Translations under genes and position numbers: made by a program
Notes under the pieces: model-generated
Database searches by the model: none
Told to the model about the DNA's origin: nothing
What the model saw: only the letters and a program-made list of their open reading frames with translations
Assembly: GCF_001552595.1 (NCBI RefSeq)
Contig: NZ_BCRM01000007.1
Location: forward strand, 1 to 64,000
Origin: Rhodococcus erythropolis NBRC 15567
GTDB taxonomy: Bacteria; Actinomycetota; Actinomycetes; Mycobacteriales; Mycobacteriaceae
Length of the DNA stretch: 64,000 bases
Direction of reading: 5' to 3'
Shown here: piece after piece, positions 48,604 to 57,283 of the stretch
How the letters are laid out: each line of letters starts with the position of its first letter
Position numbering within the stretch: position 1 is the first letter of the stretch

Positions 48604-49806
48604 TCAAATCGAGGAAGTCGAGAGCGGGACGACGTCGACGAGATCGCCCGCGCCGAGTTCGGTCACGGCAGCGGGGACGTCGATCAGGACGTCGGCCCAC
48701 GCCATTGCTGCAACGAGGTGCGAGCCGGGTCCGGCCACGAGTTCGATACCGTCCGCAGTTTTACGCGCGCGCAGGAACTGGCGCTTGCCATCCACCGAAC
48801 GCAGCGGTGCAGTAAGTGGCAGCCGTTCGCGCGGGATCTCGGGCAGACCCGCGGCCCGGCGCAGTTCGCCGCGGGCGAAGACCTCGAACGAGACCATCGT
48901 GCTGACCGGGTTGCCCGGGAAACTCAGGACCGGCACTTCGTTCACCACTGCAGTGCCTTGCGGGCCACCAGGTTGCATTGCGACGTGGCCGAAGTGTGCA
49001 CCCAGAGGGGTGAGAGTTTCCTTCACCACCTCGAAATCGCCCATGGACACCCCACCGGAGGTGAAAACCAGATCGGCGACCGAGGTTGCGTACGAGAGTA
49101 ATTCGCGGAATTCGGCCGGGTCGTCGCTGCTTCGGGCGACGGATACGACATCGGCGCCGTTGGCTTCGGCCAATGTTGCCAAAGCTGGTCCGTTGGAATC
49201 GTAGATCTCGCCGGGTTCGAGAGTTGTTCCGGCACTTTTCAGTTCGGCGCCCGTCGTAATTATCGCGACCCGTGGCTTCGTGTACGTGTCGAGCGAGGCC
49301 AGGCCCACAGCACTCAGCGCGGCGATATGGCGAGGTTCCAAGTGTGTTCCGGCCGTGACCAGTAGCATTCCGGCAGTGATGTCACTGCCACGTTCGCGAA
49401 CGAATTCGCCTACAGACCTGCCCCGTTCGATGGTGACCACGTGCTCGGTGACGCCCGTGGTGTCCTCGACGGGAACGACGGCGTCGGCACCCTCGGGGAG
49501 CGGCGCACCGGTCATGATGCGAAATGCCGATCCTGGAAGGTGTTTCGGTGGTTTTCCGCTTCCAGCGGCGATCACGCCTCGAACCGTCAGTGTGGTCGGA
49601 ACCGAGGCCACAGAAGCAGCATCGACCGCATATCCGTCCATCTGTGAGTTGCGGAAGAGGGGCAGGTCCACCGGCGATGCGATATCCGAGCAAGTTATGC
49701 GCCCCAACGCTTCTGCCGTCGGAACCGCCGACGGAGAGAGGGTGTGCAGGCCGGTGAGCAATCCGGAGATGTGCGCAGCGTGTTCCTCGACCGAACGCGC
49801 GCTCAT
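48604..49806 (-). CDS. moeA: Molybdopterin molybdenumtransferase MoeA
   Basis: Inserts molybdate into adenylylated molybdopterin. The 400-residue protein has the domain order MoeA_N (FRNSQMDGYAVDAASV, FRIMTGAPLPEGADAVVPVE read in two parts), the MoCF-binding domain (PRVAIITTGAEL, IYDSNGPALATLAEANGAD, VFTSGGVSMGDFEVVKE, LSFPGNPVST) and the C-terminal beta-barrel. The open frame starts at 49866, but the ATG at 49806 (SARSVEEHAAHISGLL) is the usual N-terminus and follows GAGG. First gene of the leftward moeA-moaC-moaE unit, divergent from moaA. Confidence 0.95.
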   Translation of the reverse strand: MSARSVEEHAAHISGLLTGLHTLSPSAVPTAEALGRITCSDIASPVDLPLFRNSQMDGYAVDAASVASVPTTLTVRGVIAAGSGKPPKHLPGSAFRIMTGAPLPEGADAVVPVEDTTGVTEHVVTIERGRSVGEFVRERGSDITAGMLLVTAGTHLEPRHIAALSAVGLASLDTYTKPRVAIITTGAELKSAGTTLEPGEIYDSNGPALATLAEANGADVVSVARSSDDPAEFRELLSYATSVADLVFTSGGVSMGDFEVVKETLTPLGAHFGHVAMQPGGPQGTAVVNEVPVLSFPGNPVSTMVSFEVFARGELRRAAGLPEIPRERLPLTAPLRSVDGKRQFLRARKTADGIELVAGPGSHLVAAMAWADVLIDVPAAVTELGAGDLVDVVPLSTSSI

Positions 49807-49917
49807 GACAGTAACCTCGACAACCTCGACATGTTTTGATCCTAGGCGGTGTGGTCCGTCCGACACACGGAGTACGGCTTTCGGTCATACTGGAGCAATA
49901 CGGAAGTTGGTGAAGTG

Positions 49918-50976
49918 ATGACAGTGGTCTCGATGGGAATTCCCACCGTGCGGTTTGACGCTGCCTCCCTCGCCGGTCGTCCCGAGACGGATCTCCTGGT
50001 CGACAGGTTCGGGCGTGTTGCCAGAGATCTGCGAGTCTCGATCACCGAGAAGTGTTCACTTCGTTGCACGTATTGCATGCCGGAGGAAGGCTTGCCGGCC
50101 ATCGCTGCGGAAGACCTTCTGAGTGCCGACGAGATCGTTCGAGTAGTCGGAATCGGTGTCGAACGAGTCGGTATTCGCGAGGTGAGGTTCACCGGCGGCG
50201 AACCGCTGATGCGTAGTGACCTCGAAAAGATCATCGCGGGGTGCGCCGCGCGCGTGCCAGGAATTCCACTTGCCATGACCACCAACGCCGTTGGGCTCGA
50301 ACATCGTGCCGCAAAGCTGGCTGCAGCTGGTTTGACCCGCGTCAATGTTTCCCTGGATTCGGTTGATCGCGCGCACTTCGCGGAATTGACGCGTCGAGAC
50401 AGGTTGCCTTCGGTTCTCGCGGGAATCCGAGCGGCCGCGGTGGCTGGACTGGCGCCGCTCAAGGTAAATGCCGTTCTCATGCGCGAAACGCTCCACGGCG
50501 CGGCGGACCTTTTACAGTGGTGCCTCGACGCCGGAGTCGAATTGCGGTTCATCGAACAAATGCCTCTCGATGCAGACCATGCTTGGGCGCGCGAGAACAT
50601 GGTGACTGCGGCTGAATTGCTGTCGGTATTGAGTGACCGTTTCGAATTGGCCGCAATCGGTCGCGAAGACCCGTCGGCTCCTGCTGAAGAATGGCGTGTC
50701 GACGGAACTGAAATGACGGTGGGGATCATCGCTTCGGTGACGCGCTCGTTCTGCAGTGATTGCGATCGGACGCGAATGACAGCAGAGGGAACAATTCGGT
50801 CATGTTTGTTCAGTGACCGTGAAGTTGATCTGCGCGCGGCGCTCAGATCGGGAGCAAGTGACGACGAACTTGCGGATTTGTGGCGCGGTGCGATGTGGAA
50901 CAAATGGGCAGGGCACGGCATCGACGCCGCGGACTTCGTTCCGCCCGAAAGAAGTATGGGAGCGATCGGTGGCTGA
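49918..50976 (+). CDS. moaA: GTP 3',8-cyclase MoaA (radical SAM)
   Basis: First enzyme of molybdenum cofactor synthesis, 352 residues. It converts GTP to 3',8-cyclo-7,8-dihydro-GTP. The N-terminal radical-SAM cluster is [14 protein letters not shown], and the second cluster is [11 protein letters not shown] with a later cysteine in SCLFS. The SAM motif GGEP is in [11 protein letters not shown]. The C-terminus ends in GG (SMGAIGG), as required for activity. MTVVSMGIP at 49918 is chosen over the upstream 49849 start because GAAG precedes it and moeA starts at 49806. moaD overlaps its 3' end. Confidence 0.95.
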   Translation: MTVVSMGIPTVRFDAASLAGRPETDLLVDRFGRVARDLRVSITEKCSLRCTYCMPEEGLPAIAAEDLLSADEIVRVVGIGVERVGIREVRFTGGEPLMRSDLEKIIAGCAARVPGIPLAMTTNAVGLEHRAAKLAAAGLTRVNVSLDSVDRAHFAELTRRDRLPSVLAGIRAAAVAGLAPLKVNAVLMRETLHGAADLLQWCLDAGVELRFIEQMPLDADHAWARENMVTAAELLSVLSDRFELAAIGREDPSAPAEEWRVDGTEMTVGIIASVTRSFCSDCDRTRMTAEGTIRSCLFSDREVDLRAALRSGASDDELADLWRGAMWNKWAGHGIDAADFVPPERSMGAIGG

Positions 50977-51226
50977 TCCGCATTCGATCTCGGTTCGTTA
51001 CTTTGCTGCTGCAGCGGATGTATCCGGTTGCCGTAGCGAGGTAGTCGCCATCTCGCCCGACAACACACTTGCCGAGTTGGTGGCGGTCTTGGTCGGGCGA
51101 TACGGACCGGAGATGGAGCGAGTGCTGTCGGTCTCGGCGTTCCTCGTGGGTGACGAGTTGACTCGCGACGTCAGTCGTCTGACTGGTCCAGTCGTGGACG
51201 TTCTGCCGCCCTTTGCGGGGGGATAG
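50969..51226 (+). CDS. moaD: Molybdopterin synthase sulfur carrier subunit MoaD
   Basis: Ubiquitin-fold sulfur carrier of 85 residues. It begins [20 protein letters not shown], has the [15 protein letters not shown] middle and ends in the essential GG (LPPFAGG), which is adenylylated and thiocarboxylated. The GTG at 50969 overlaps the end of moaA by eight bases; the longer open frame from 50813 overlaps moaA in another frame and is rejected. It completes the set moaA, moaC-mog, moaD, moaE and moeA, although MoeB is not in the window. Confidence 0.93.
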   Translation: MADPHSISVRYFAAAADVSGCRSEVVAISPDNTLAELVAVLVGRYGPEMERVLSVSAFLVGDELTRDVSRLTGPVVDVLPPFAGG

Positions 51227-51260
51227 TCAGTTGGCACGACCACTTTTGTGGTGATTACTC

Positions 51261-51275
51261 GCCCTCATGGAGGGC
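51261..51275 (+). terminator. Small stem-loop after moaD
   Basis: GCCCTC (51261-51266) and GAGGGC (51270-51275) flank a three-base loop, 35 bases after moaD. No T-run follows. It marks the end of the high-GC moa unit; after it the base composition falls. No gene is seen in 51227-51443. Confidence 0.4.
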
Positions 51276-51443
51276 AGCGTCGAATTGAGGCCGAATAGTG
51301 CGTTCCAGTCTCATTCAGCGTGAGGAATGCGAGGTCGGAAAGCGATTTCGTCGTCTCTGCTGGAGATTCGCTGATCGAAGCCTGTATGCATCACTTGTCC
51401 CTATGACATGATGTGGGAATCGTTGTTTCGAGGAGAGGGTTCG

Positions 51444-52820
51444 ATGGTGAGTTCGTGGAAAGTGACTTGGGAAAACTTCAGAGGATATCAGAATCCCACT
51501 GAATTTGAATTTCCGAAGATTACTCTACTTATTGGTCGAAACAATGTGGGAAAGACATCGGCCTACGCACCTCTATTGCTCTTGAAGCAGACTTTGGATG
51601 CGAAAGATCGTCGAACAAATCTACTGACACGCGGCAGCCTCCTCGATGCGGGGACTTTTAAGGAGATTGTCTACGGTCACGACAGTGATCGATCCCTGCG
51701 GTTCAAAATGGACCTGGGTCTAGGCGATTTGAGGGTACGAGGTCGCGATAGTCGCCCTATTACAGACGCTTCGTTAGATATCTCGTTTGACGCACGAGAG
51801 GATGGTTTGTCTTGTGCGTTGACTAAGACAATTATGTCAGATCGCTCGGGCAATAATATCGTAAAAAGAATCAAGAATACCAAGAAGGATTCATGGAGGG
51901 TCTCCGCCCCAGTGTTACCTCCTCGAAGCTCTGGAGGGCGTCCAATTCGGGAGATTTCAGATTTCTCGAGAGCTTTGAACGAGGAGATGCCTCACGGATT
52001 TCTCTTTTCAGGGCTTGGGGCGATCTATATGCCGAGTAAATGGAGGAAGGACGAGCAACGCTGGGAAGCGGCACGTCCTTGGATGGACGCAGTCTTCGAT
52101 CTGTATGATATACAGAGTTCTTTTAATCACACATTTGAGAATCGATTGCGAAATATTTCCTATCTTGGGCCACTCCGATCCTTGCCGTCTCGTACGTATC
52201 GCATATCGCCGGAGGTTCCATCGGATGTTGGACGAGATGGCCAGTTTGCTCCGGAACTTTTGATGAGATCCGATAATGGAGATGTCAAACGTAGCGTAAA
52301 TCGTTGGCTATCGACTCTGGGGTACGGCGACCTCGATTTCCGTCAGCTTGGTGATGATTTTTTCCAGGTGCTCGTCCGGTCCAGTCGTGATGGTATCGAG
52401 GTCAACCTGTCTCACACAGGCATTGGTTTATCGCAACTTCTCCCAATTTTGGTTCAAGGCAGTTTGACTCGTGACGGGGATACATTTATCGTACAACAGC
52501 CTGAGATTCATCTGAATCCTGCGCAGCAGTGCATTATTACGGATTTTTTAGTAGATCGTGCTGTCGGCGGAACGCGAACTATTGTCGAGACGCATAGCGA
52601 GCACCTGGTGTTGAGGCTACGTAGACGGATTGCGGAAGGCGTTATAAGCGCTCAAGATGTTGCAGTTTATTACTGTGACAATATAAACGATGTATCCACT
52701 GCAGAAAGAATATCGATCGGAGAGCGGGCGGAACTCAATATACAAGATTGGCCATCTGGATTCTTTGAGGAACAGCTTGAAGATTCTTTTGCTTTGGCAC
52801 TCGCGCAGGCCGGCCGATGA
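51444..52820 (+). CDS. OLD/ABC-type AAA ATPase with DUF3696-like C-terminus (candidate defence ATPase)
   Basis: ATPase of 458 residues. Walker A GRNNVGKT (residues 31-38) follows an N-terminal FRGYQNPTEFEFPKITLLIG as in AAA_15/OLD proteins. A helical/beta insert fills the middle. Signature-like LSHTGIGLSQLLPIL, Walker B VQQPEIHLNP (catalytic E354) and switch H384 in VETHSEHLVLR follow. The C-terminal LNIQDWPSGFFEEQ (D435-W436-P437) matches DUF3696. There is no TOPRIM nuclease. ATG at 51444 has a strong ribosome site (GAGGAGAGGG); earlier ATGs at 51408 and 51411 do not. It overlaps a PIN-like gene by four bases. Codon use is AT-rich, unlike the flanking moa and nadE genes, indicating horizontal transfer. 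Probably senses phage or damaged nucleic acid and controls its partner nuclease. Confidence 0.85.
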   Translation: MVSSWKVTWENFRGYQNPTEFEFPKITLLIGRNNVGKTSAYAPLLLLKQTLDAKDRRTNLLTRGSLLDAGTFKEIVYGHDSDRSLRFKMDLGLGDLRVRGRDSRPITDASLDISFDAREDGLSCALTKTIMSDRSGNNIVKRIKNTKKDSWRVSAPVLPPRSSGGRPIREISDFSRALNEEMPHGFLFSGLGAIYMPSKWRKDEQRWEAARPWMDAVFDLYDIQSSFNHTFENRLRNISYLGPLRSLPSRTYRISPEVPSDVGRDGQFAPELLMRSDNGDVKRSVNRWLSTLGYGDLDFRQLGDDFFQVLVRSSRDGIEVNLSHTGIGLSQLLPILVQGSLTRDGDTFIVQQPEIHLNPAQQCIITDFLVDRAVGGTRTIVETHSEHLVLRLRRRIAEGVISAQDVAVYYCDNINDVSTAERISIGERAELNIQDWPSGFFEEQLEDSFALALAQAGR

Positions 52821-53311
52821 AATCTCTGAAGGATTGGTGTTCGACGGGCTTAGTGGTTGATACTTGCGTTCTTGCCCATTCACTTAATGGGCCTAACAAG
52901 TTCAATTCCAGCGCTATCGAACTTATGCAGCACATTCTTGGAGATGCTACGATTTGCCTAATTCTGGACGACACGGGAAAAAGATCGCCGAATGCTGAAA
53001 CTAGCCTCCTTTATTCGGAGTATAAGAGGACATTACCTCCTAATTCGTTTCCACTAGTTGTGCTGACTCGGCTTCTAGGAAGTCAGAGGGTTATATTTGC
53101 GGATCGGCCTAGTGTTTCTGACAGAAAAAAAATAGCGAAATTGATACCTAAGAATAAAAAAGATAGAGCTGTTCTTGGAGCAGCCGTTTCATCTATCGAT
53201 CGCTTTTTGGTGTCGAACGATTTTGATGATTTTAATATAAGTGTTAGATCTAAGGTCGGTAAGGAACTGCATGTCGTAGTGTTGTCGTCAGATCAGGTTT
53301 ATCAAGAATAG
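52817..53311 (+). CDS. PIN-like nuclease domain protein, partner of the ATPase
   Basis: A 164-residue protein with the order of acidic residues of PIN nucleases: D15 at the end of the first strand (GLVVDTCVLAHSLN), a glutamate in the next helices (E35 or E61/E68), D116 in KKDRAVLGAA and D135 with D137/D138 in FLVSNDFDDFN. These would bind metal to cut RNA or single-stranded nucleic acid. Its ATG overlaps the ATPase stop (ATGA), so the two are made together. Composition is strongly AT-rich (53101-53160 has 20 G+C in 60 bases). No antitoxin-sized gene accompanies it, so the ATPase is the likely regulator. Family call is by motif reading only. Confidence 0.7.
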   Translation: MKSLKDWCSTGLVVDTCVLAHSLNGPNKFNSSAIELMQHILGDATICLILDDTGKRSPNAETSLLYSEYKRTLPPNSFPLVVLTRLLGSQRVIFADRPSVSDRKKIAKLIPKNKKDRAVLGAAVSSIDRFLVSNDFDDFNISVRSKVGKELHVVVLSSDQVYQE

Positions 53312-53656
53312 AGAATTCACTCTCGGCAAGGGTTTGGAGGGTTGGGGATTTGGGTTGGTTCGAATATGGTGTCGCTTCGGCAATTGGTCTTTCTGAATCG
53401 TTTCGGCTGAATTTCATGATTCGCGATATATATCTTTGCAATTTCTTTGCTGTGCAATCGTTAGCGTGAGATGCACTTGAGAACAGGCAGTCGAGCGAGT
53501 TAATTTTCTTGCGTAAATGGAAGGGCTTGGTAGCTATAGATGGTAAGGTGAGGCGGTCTTTGGGAGTTTGATCGCATTACTTCGTTAGATGTGAAAGGCG
53601 ATTTGCGGCTCGGGTACGGGCGCGCGCGTCAATATCTTCACGGTTGAAGGACAGTC
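53312..53656. other. AT-rich gene-free stretch at the right edge of the insertion
   Basis: 345 bp with no convincing reading frame. The first two thirds share the low GC of the PIN gene, and composition returns to the host level near 53590. No transposase remnant, tRNA or clear flanking direct repeat was recognised. It may contain the right boundary of the acquired segment and the terminator of the ATPase-PIN operon. Confidence 0.6.
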
Positions 53657-54481
53657 TTATCGCCACCAGGTATCCAGGGGGGTTACCGGCACCGTGCGCT
53701 TGTGACGAGTGTTGGCGAACATCTTCTCGAGCTTTTCGGCTACCTCGGAGGAAACGTCCTTTCCTTCGAGGTAGTCGTCTATCTGTGAGTACGTGACGCC
53801 GAGGGCAACTTCGTCGGGCAGCGCGGGTCGGTCGTCCTCGAGGTCGGCGGTCGGCACCTTGCGCCACGTGCTCTCGGGTGCGCCCAATTCCTGCAGTAGC
53901 GCAGCGCCCTGCCGTTTGCTCAGGCCGGTGAGCGGCGTGATGTCGACGCCGCCGTCACCGAATTTCGTGAAGAAGCCGGTAATCGCTTCTGCGGCGTGGT
54001 CGGTACCGATCACGAGGTAGCCGAGCTGACCGGCAATCGCATACTGAATGACCATTCGTTCGCGCGCCTTGATGTTGCCACGGACGAAGTCGCGTAGTTC
54101 GCCGTTCCCCAACGCCTCAGAGGCCTCACGGGCTGTGGCGTCGGCGCCAGGCTTGACGTTGACCGTGAGAGAGCGGTCCGGCTTGATGAAGCCGAGTGCG
54201 ATCTGAGCATCGGATTCGTCGGCCTGCGCGCCATAGGGGAGTCGAACTGCGACGAACTCGGCCTCGTGGCCTTCTTCACGAAGTTCAGTGACCGCGCGTT
54301 GGGCGAGGGCTCCGGCGAGCGTGCTGTCCTGACCGCCGCTGATTCCCAGAACGAACCCTTTGGCGGGGGTCGAGCGCACGTAGTCCTTCAGGAACTGGAC
54401 TCGCGCGCGAACCTCCGCTGCGGCGTCGATTGTCGGCTTTGTGCCGAGTTCTTCGATGATGCTTTCACGCAGTGTGGCCAT
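53657..54481 (-). CDS. nadE: Ammonia-dependent NAD+ synthetase
   Basis: Last step of NAD synthesis, from deamido-NAD with ammonia. 274 residues, a single NAD_synthase domain without the N-terminal glutaminase. PP-loop [12 protein letters not shown] (about residue 45), [42 protein letters not shown] (in parts [18 protein letters not shown]) and the C-terminal [14 protein letters not shown]. Length and sequence match the Escherichia-type NadE. Many actinobacteria instead carry a glutaminase-fused form, so a second enzyme may exist elsewhere. The high-GC composition contrasts with the insertion next to it. Confidence 0.93.
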   Translation of the reverse strand: MATLRESIIEELGTKPTIDAAAEVRARVQFLKDYVRSTPAKGFVLGISGGQDSTLAGALAQRAVTELREEGHEAEFVAVRLPYGAQADESDAQIALGFIKPDRSLTVNVKPGADATAREASEALGNGELRDFVRGNIKARERMVIQYAIAGQLGYLVIGTDHAAEAITGFFTKFGDGGVDITPLTGLSKRQGAALLQELGAPESTWRKVPTADLEDDRPALPDEVALGVTYSQIDDYLEGKDVSSEVAEKLEKMFANTRHKRTVPVTPLDTWWR

Positions 54482-54549
54482 GAATGGACTCTAGCGATGT
54501 GAGCAGGCGCGTGCAGTGCCACCGTATCCGGGGCGGTACGGTCGCGCAC

Positions 54550-55104
54550 ATGAGTGCGAACAACGTTCTGGTGGTCAGTGCGACGAAGTCGGAAGCGGCA
54601 TACGTGCCGCAAGGATACGAACTGCTGATCACGGGGATTGGAAAGGTCAGTGCTGCAACAGCAGTCGCCTCTGCTCTCGCGCGGTACGAGCGGGAGAATC
54701 TGCCGCTGGTCGTCAACGTCGGGACCGCCGGTGCGCTGCACGCGCACCACGGTGGCCTCTATGTTCCCGGGGTTGTCATCAATCACGACATCAGCAGCAC
54801 CGCGATCCGAGCGCTGGGGCACGACGTCGCGGACCGTTTGGTGCTCGCCGGCGGTGACGACTCGGTGTTGGCGACCGGCGACGCATTCATCGCCGACACT
54901 GCGACCCGGGACGCTCTCGCTCAGCGAGCCGATCTGGTCGACATGGAGGGGTTTGCCATCGCATTCGCCGCGCAGGCTGCGGGTGCTACCTGCCGACTCG
55001 TCAAACATGTCAGCGATCACGCGGACGACTCGGCCTTGGACTGGCCCGCGATGATCGATGCCAGCGCCCGCGAATTGGGGCGCTGGCTGCTCGACAACGT
55101 CTGA
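54550..55104 (+). CDS. Nucleosidase / purine phosphorylase-like protein
   Basis: A 184-residue member of the PNP/MTA-SAH nucleosidase superfamily, shorter than usual. Conserved: VVSATKSEAAYVP at the start, ITGIGKVSAATAVASALA, VNVGTAGALHAHHGGLYVPG (in parts VNVGTAGAL and HHGGLYVPG), and VDMEGFAIAFAA, with the Met-Glu that contacts ribose, followed by KHVSDHADD with the catalytic aspartate. ATG at 54550 is chosen because it follows a -10-like TACGGT (54537-54542) by seven bases, and earlier codons overlap the nadE promoter. Likely splits a nucleoside for salvage; actual substrate unknown. Confidence 0.85.
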   Translation: MSANNVLVVSATKSEAAYVPQGYELLITGIGKVSAATAVASALARYERENLPLVVNVGTAGALHAHHGGLYVPGVVINHDISSTAIRALGHDVADRLVLAGGDDSVLATGDAFIADTATRDALAQRADLVDMEGFAIAFAAQAAGATCRLVKHVSDHADDSALDWPAMIDASARELGRWLLDNV

Positions 55105-55123
55105 TCGAGCCTGCAGCGTCTGG

Positions 55124-55903
55124 TCAAGCCTGCGCAGTCAGTATCAATCCGGTGTTGTCGGGCTTGCGCAGGGTCAGTGTGTCGGCGTCGACGGTGTAGC
55201 TCACTTCACCGTCGAGTACCGCCAGGATCTGACGCTCGATGTCCATGTTCTCCTCGGGGCAGGCCATTCGCGTGGTTGCCATCGGCGTGAACGTGACTGT
55301 GGTGTCGGATACCTGGGCGCTTCCGGTCATGCGATTGCATCCGGTGGTTCCGCTGACCGAACCGTCTGCGGCAATCGTGAGTTCGGGAGCTGACGTCTCC
55401 AGAGCCAGGCTCGTACTGATCGCATCGGGACCGATGAGTGACGTGACGGTCCACGTCGTGCCCTGCAGAGGTCGATCCGGCGTGACGATCTTCTTGTCCT
55501 GCAGAGTCACTGTGGCGTCGTCCGATGTCAGGGTGAGGGTGTCGCCGTCGAGGCTCCACGTCGGCGCGGAGGTCAGCAATGTTGTTGTCCAGGCGTCGGA
55601 TTCGGCGATGCCGGGAGGGCAGCCCATCATGGTCGACGCCATGGTGCCGGTGGTCAGCTTGCCGTCGGTGAACTCGACCGAGCCGTTTGCCGTGTTGCAT
55701 CCGGCACTCGCGGACACTCGATCCGCTTGGCTGAAATCGAGAGTCAGCGGGCCACCGCCGGGAATTTGTGTTCCGTCGACGGAGGTCGAGATGAAGACGC
55801 GGCCGGAGGGGTCCGTCTTGTCCTCGGGGGAGTCGGACGAAGCGGAGCAACCGCTTACCGCGGCGATGGTCAGGAGGCCGATGACGGCAGCTGCGATGCG
55901 CAT
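55124..55903 (-). CDS. Lipoprotein with two META (HslJ-like) domains
   Basis: Surface lipoprotein of 259 residues. Signal MRIAAAVIGLLTIAAVSGC ends in a lipobox cysteine. Two META domains follow in tandem. The first (about residues 35-135) carries SASAGCNTANGSVEF and MMGCPPGIAESD. The second (about 140-255) carries VSGTTGCNRMTGSAQV and RMACPEENMDIE, each with the family's paired cysteines. META domains occur in heat-shock and secreted proteins; their function is not known. It converges on the nucleosidase gene with 19 bp between. Confidence 0.86.
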   Translation of the reverse strand: MRIAAAVIGLLTIAAVSGCSASSDSPEDKTDPSGRVFISTSVDGTQIPGGGPLTLDFSQADRVSASAGCNTANGSVEFTDGKLTTGTMASTMMGCPPGIAESDAWTTTLLTSAPTWSLDGDTLTLTSDDATVTLQDKKIVTPDRPLQGTTWTVTSLIGPDAISTSLALETSAPELTIAADGSVSGTTGCNRMTGSAQVSDTTVTFTPMATTRMACPEENMDIERQILAVLDGEVSYTVDADTLTLRKPDNTGLILTAQA

Positions 55904-55938
55904 GGGCTCACATTAAGTGGTGGGACGGATCTGGGGAG

Positions 55939-56538
55939 TCAACATCGAGTAACGCGCCGGGCAAGGTCTTCCCAGCCGGCGGCCAGGCGCTCGGTGGTCA
56001 TCCCGAGATCGCGCACCTGATGAAGGACAAGCGACGCTTCGAGTGGTGCCAACAGCGCTGAAGCGAGCAGATCGAGGTCGCCCTCGACGCCGGCTCCTCG
56101 AAGAAGTCCGATGACGTGAGCGATGCCGAGTGCTCGTGCCGGACCGCCGAAGCGGTATTCAGGAGCGTTTTCCGCCGCTCGGAGGACTTCGCCCTGTACT
56201 TCCACCATGGCGATCCGGGCTCGTCCGAACGCGATGAGGCGCTCGATCGGCGGCGCGCCAGGACCCAACGGTGGGGGGCCGAACATGAATGCCTGCTGCA
56301 GTTCTCGCTCGGTGTGATCGAGCAGTGCCTGCATCAGTCCCGATCGATTGCCGAAGCGCCGAAAAACTGTGCCCTTGCCCACACCGGCCCGGCACGCGAC
56401 GGCATCCATCGTGACCGCGTCGACACCTCGCTCGGCGACGAGGAGGGCTGCGGCGTCGAGCAGAAGTACGCGGTTACGTGCTGCGTCACCGCGCTCGACG
56501 GGTACGGCGCCGATCTGGGGGAGGGGGATTGCGCTCAC
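55939..56538 (-). CDS. TetR-family transcription regulator
   Basis: Repressor of 199 residues. The N-terminal HTH (about residues 20-65) reads VLLLDAAALLVAERGVDAVT, MDAVACRAGVGKGTVFRRFGN in parts, and the rest is the helical ligand-binding domain. The start is a GTG at 56538. It is divergent from the FMN reductase gene, with a perfect 12-bp palindrome in the gap, so it almost certainly controls that gene and itself. The inducer is unknown, probably a quinone or electrophile if the reductase detoxifies such compounds. Confidence 0.92.
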   Translation of the reverse strand: MSAIPLPQIGAVPVERGDAARNRVLLLDAAALLVAERGVDAVTMDAVACRAGVGKGTVFRRFGNRSGLMQALLDHTERELQQAFMFGPPPLGPGAPPIERLIAFGRARIAMVEVQGEVLRAAENAPEYRFGGPARALGIAHVIGLLRGAGVEGDLDLLASALLAPLEASLVLHQVRDLGMTTERLAAGWEDLARRVTRC

Positions 56539-56570
56539 GGGATCAGGTTACAGGGCCGGGGAATGTAAGT

Positions 56571-56582
56571 GGACCGCGGTCC
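56571..56582. promoter_or_regulatory. TetR-type operator palindrome
   Basis: GGACCGCGGTCC is a perfect 12-bp palindrome, and the flanks extend the symmetry imperfectly (AAGT on the left, GTTT on the right). It lies 33 bp from the regulator start and 63 bp from the FMN reductase start, where a shared repressor site is expected. Confidence 0.72.
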
Positions 56583-56644
56583 GTTTAGTTGATATAACTT
56601 TCAACCGGAGCCACCAACCGCACCACTCTCGAAGGAATCTCGTT

Positions 56645-57211
56645 ATGTCACAGACCAATGTTCTCGTTCTCGTCGGCAGCCTGCGCGCCGGATCCGTCAA
56701 TCGCCAGCTTGCCGAGACGGCTGTGTCCGCCGCACCCGAGGGTGCAACGCTGACGGTCTTCGAAGGCCTCGCCGACGTCCCCTTCTACAACGAAGACATC
56801 GACGTCGAGGGTGCTTCCATTCCCGCTGTCGACGCACTGCGCGCCGCTGCGAGCGACGCTGACGCGTTCCTGCTCGTCACCCCCGAATACAACGGCACCA
56901 TCCCCGCTGTTCTGAAGAACGCCATCGACTGGATCTCGCGTCCGTACGGTGTCGGTGCAGTCAAGGACAAGGCTGTCGCAGTCATCAGCGCTTCGCCCAG
57001 CGGTAACGGCGCCAAGTGGGCACACGAAGACACCACCAAGGCAGTCCGCATCGCCGGCGGCAAGGTCGTCGAGGACACCGCACTGAGCATCGGTGGAACC
57101 GGCGCACTGTTCGGTGAGCTGCACCCGCGTGAGAACGCAGAGGTGCTCGCTCAGGTCTCCAAGGTCGTCTCCGACCTCGTCGACGCCAGCAAGCAGCTCA
57201 TCAACGCGTAA
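56645..57211 (+). CDS. NAD(P)H-dependent FMN reductase / quinone reductase
   Basis: Flavodoxin-fold reductase of 188 residues. It starts VLVLVGSLRAGSVNRQLAE, the FMN phosphate loop, and continues with LLVTPEYNGTIPAVLKNAIDW, a signature of FMN_red proteins such as ArsH and ChrR. The ATG at 56645 follows AAGGAA. It likely reduces quinones, azo dyes or flavin with two electrons to prevent radical formation. The divergent TetR regulator and operator palindrome suggest that it is induced by its substrate. A long hairpin (57221-57258) ends the gene. Confidence 0.9.
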   Translation: MSQTNVLVLVGSLRAGSVNRQLAETAVSAAPEGATLTVFEGLADVPFYNEDIDVEGASIPAVDALRAAASDADAFLLVTPEYNGTIPAVLKNAIDWISRPYGVGAVKDKAVAVISASPSGNGAKWAHEDTTKAVRIAGGKVVEDTALSIGGTGALFGELHPRENAEVLAQVSKVVSDLVDASKQLINA

Positions 57212-57220
57212 TCCGTTTCA

Positions 57221-57258
57221 CGAGTGAGGGCCATGCCGGAAGGTATGGCCCTCACTCG
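57221..57258. terminator. Bidirectional stem-loop between convergent genes
   Basis: CGAGTGAGGGCCAT (57221-57234) pairs perfectly with ATGGCCCTCACTCG (57245-57258), loop of ten bases. It lies between the stops of the FMN reductase and the siderophore-interacting protein genes and may terminate both. Confidence 0.75.
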
Positions 57259-57283
57259 TATGCGAGTCACGCCCATCTGTGCG

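Noticed and set aside
51317..53470. AGCGTGAG at 51317-51324 and 53463-53470 as target-site repeats of the ATPase-PIN insertion
   Set aside because: Eight matching bases with differing flanks are expected by chance over this distance.
53577..53867. 96-codon minus-strand open frame next to nadE
   Set aside because: Arg-rich shadow sequence overlapping nadE in another frame, with no domain.
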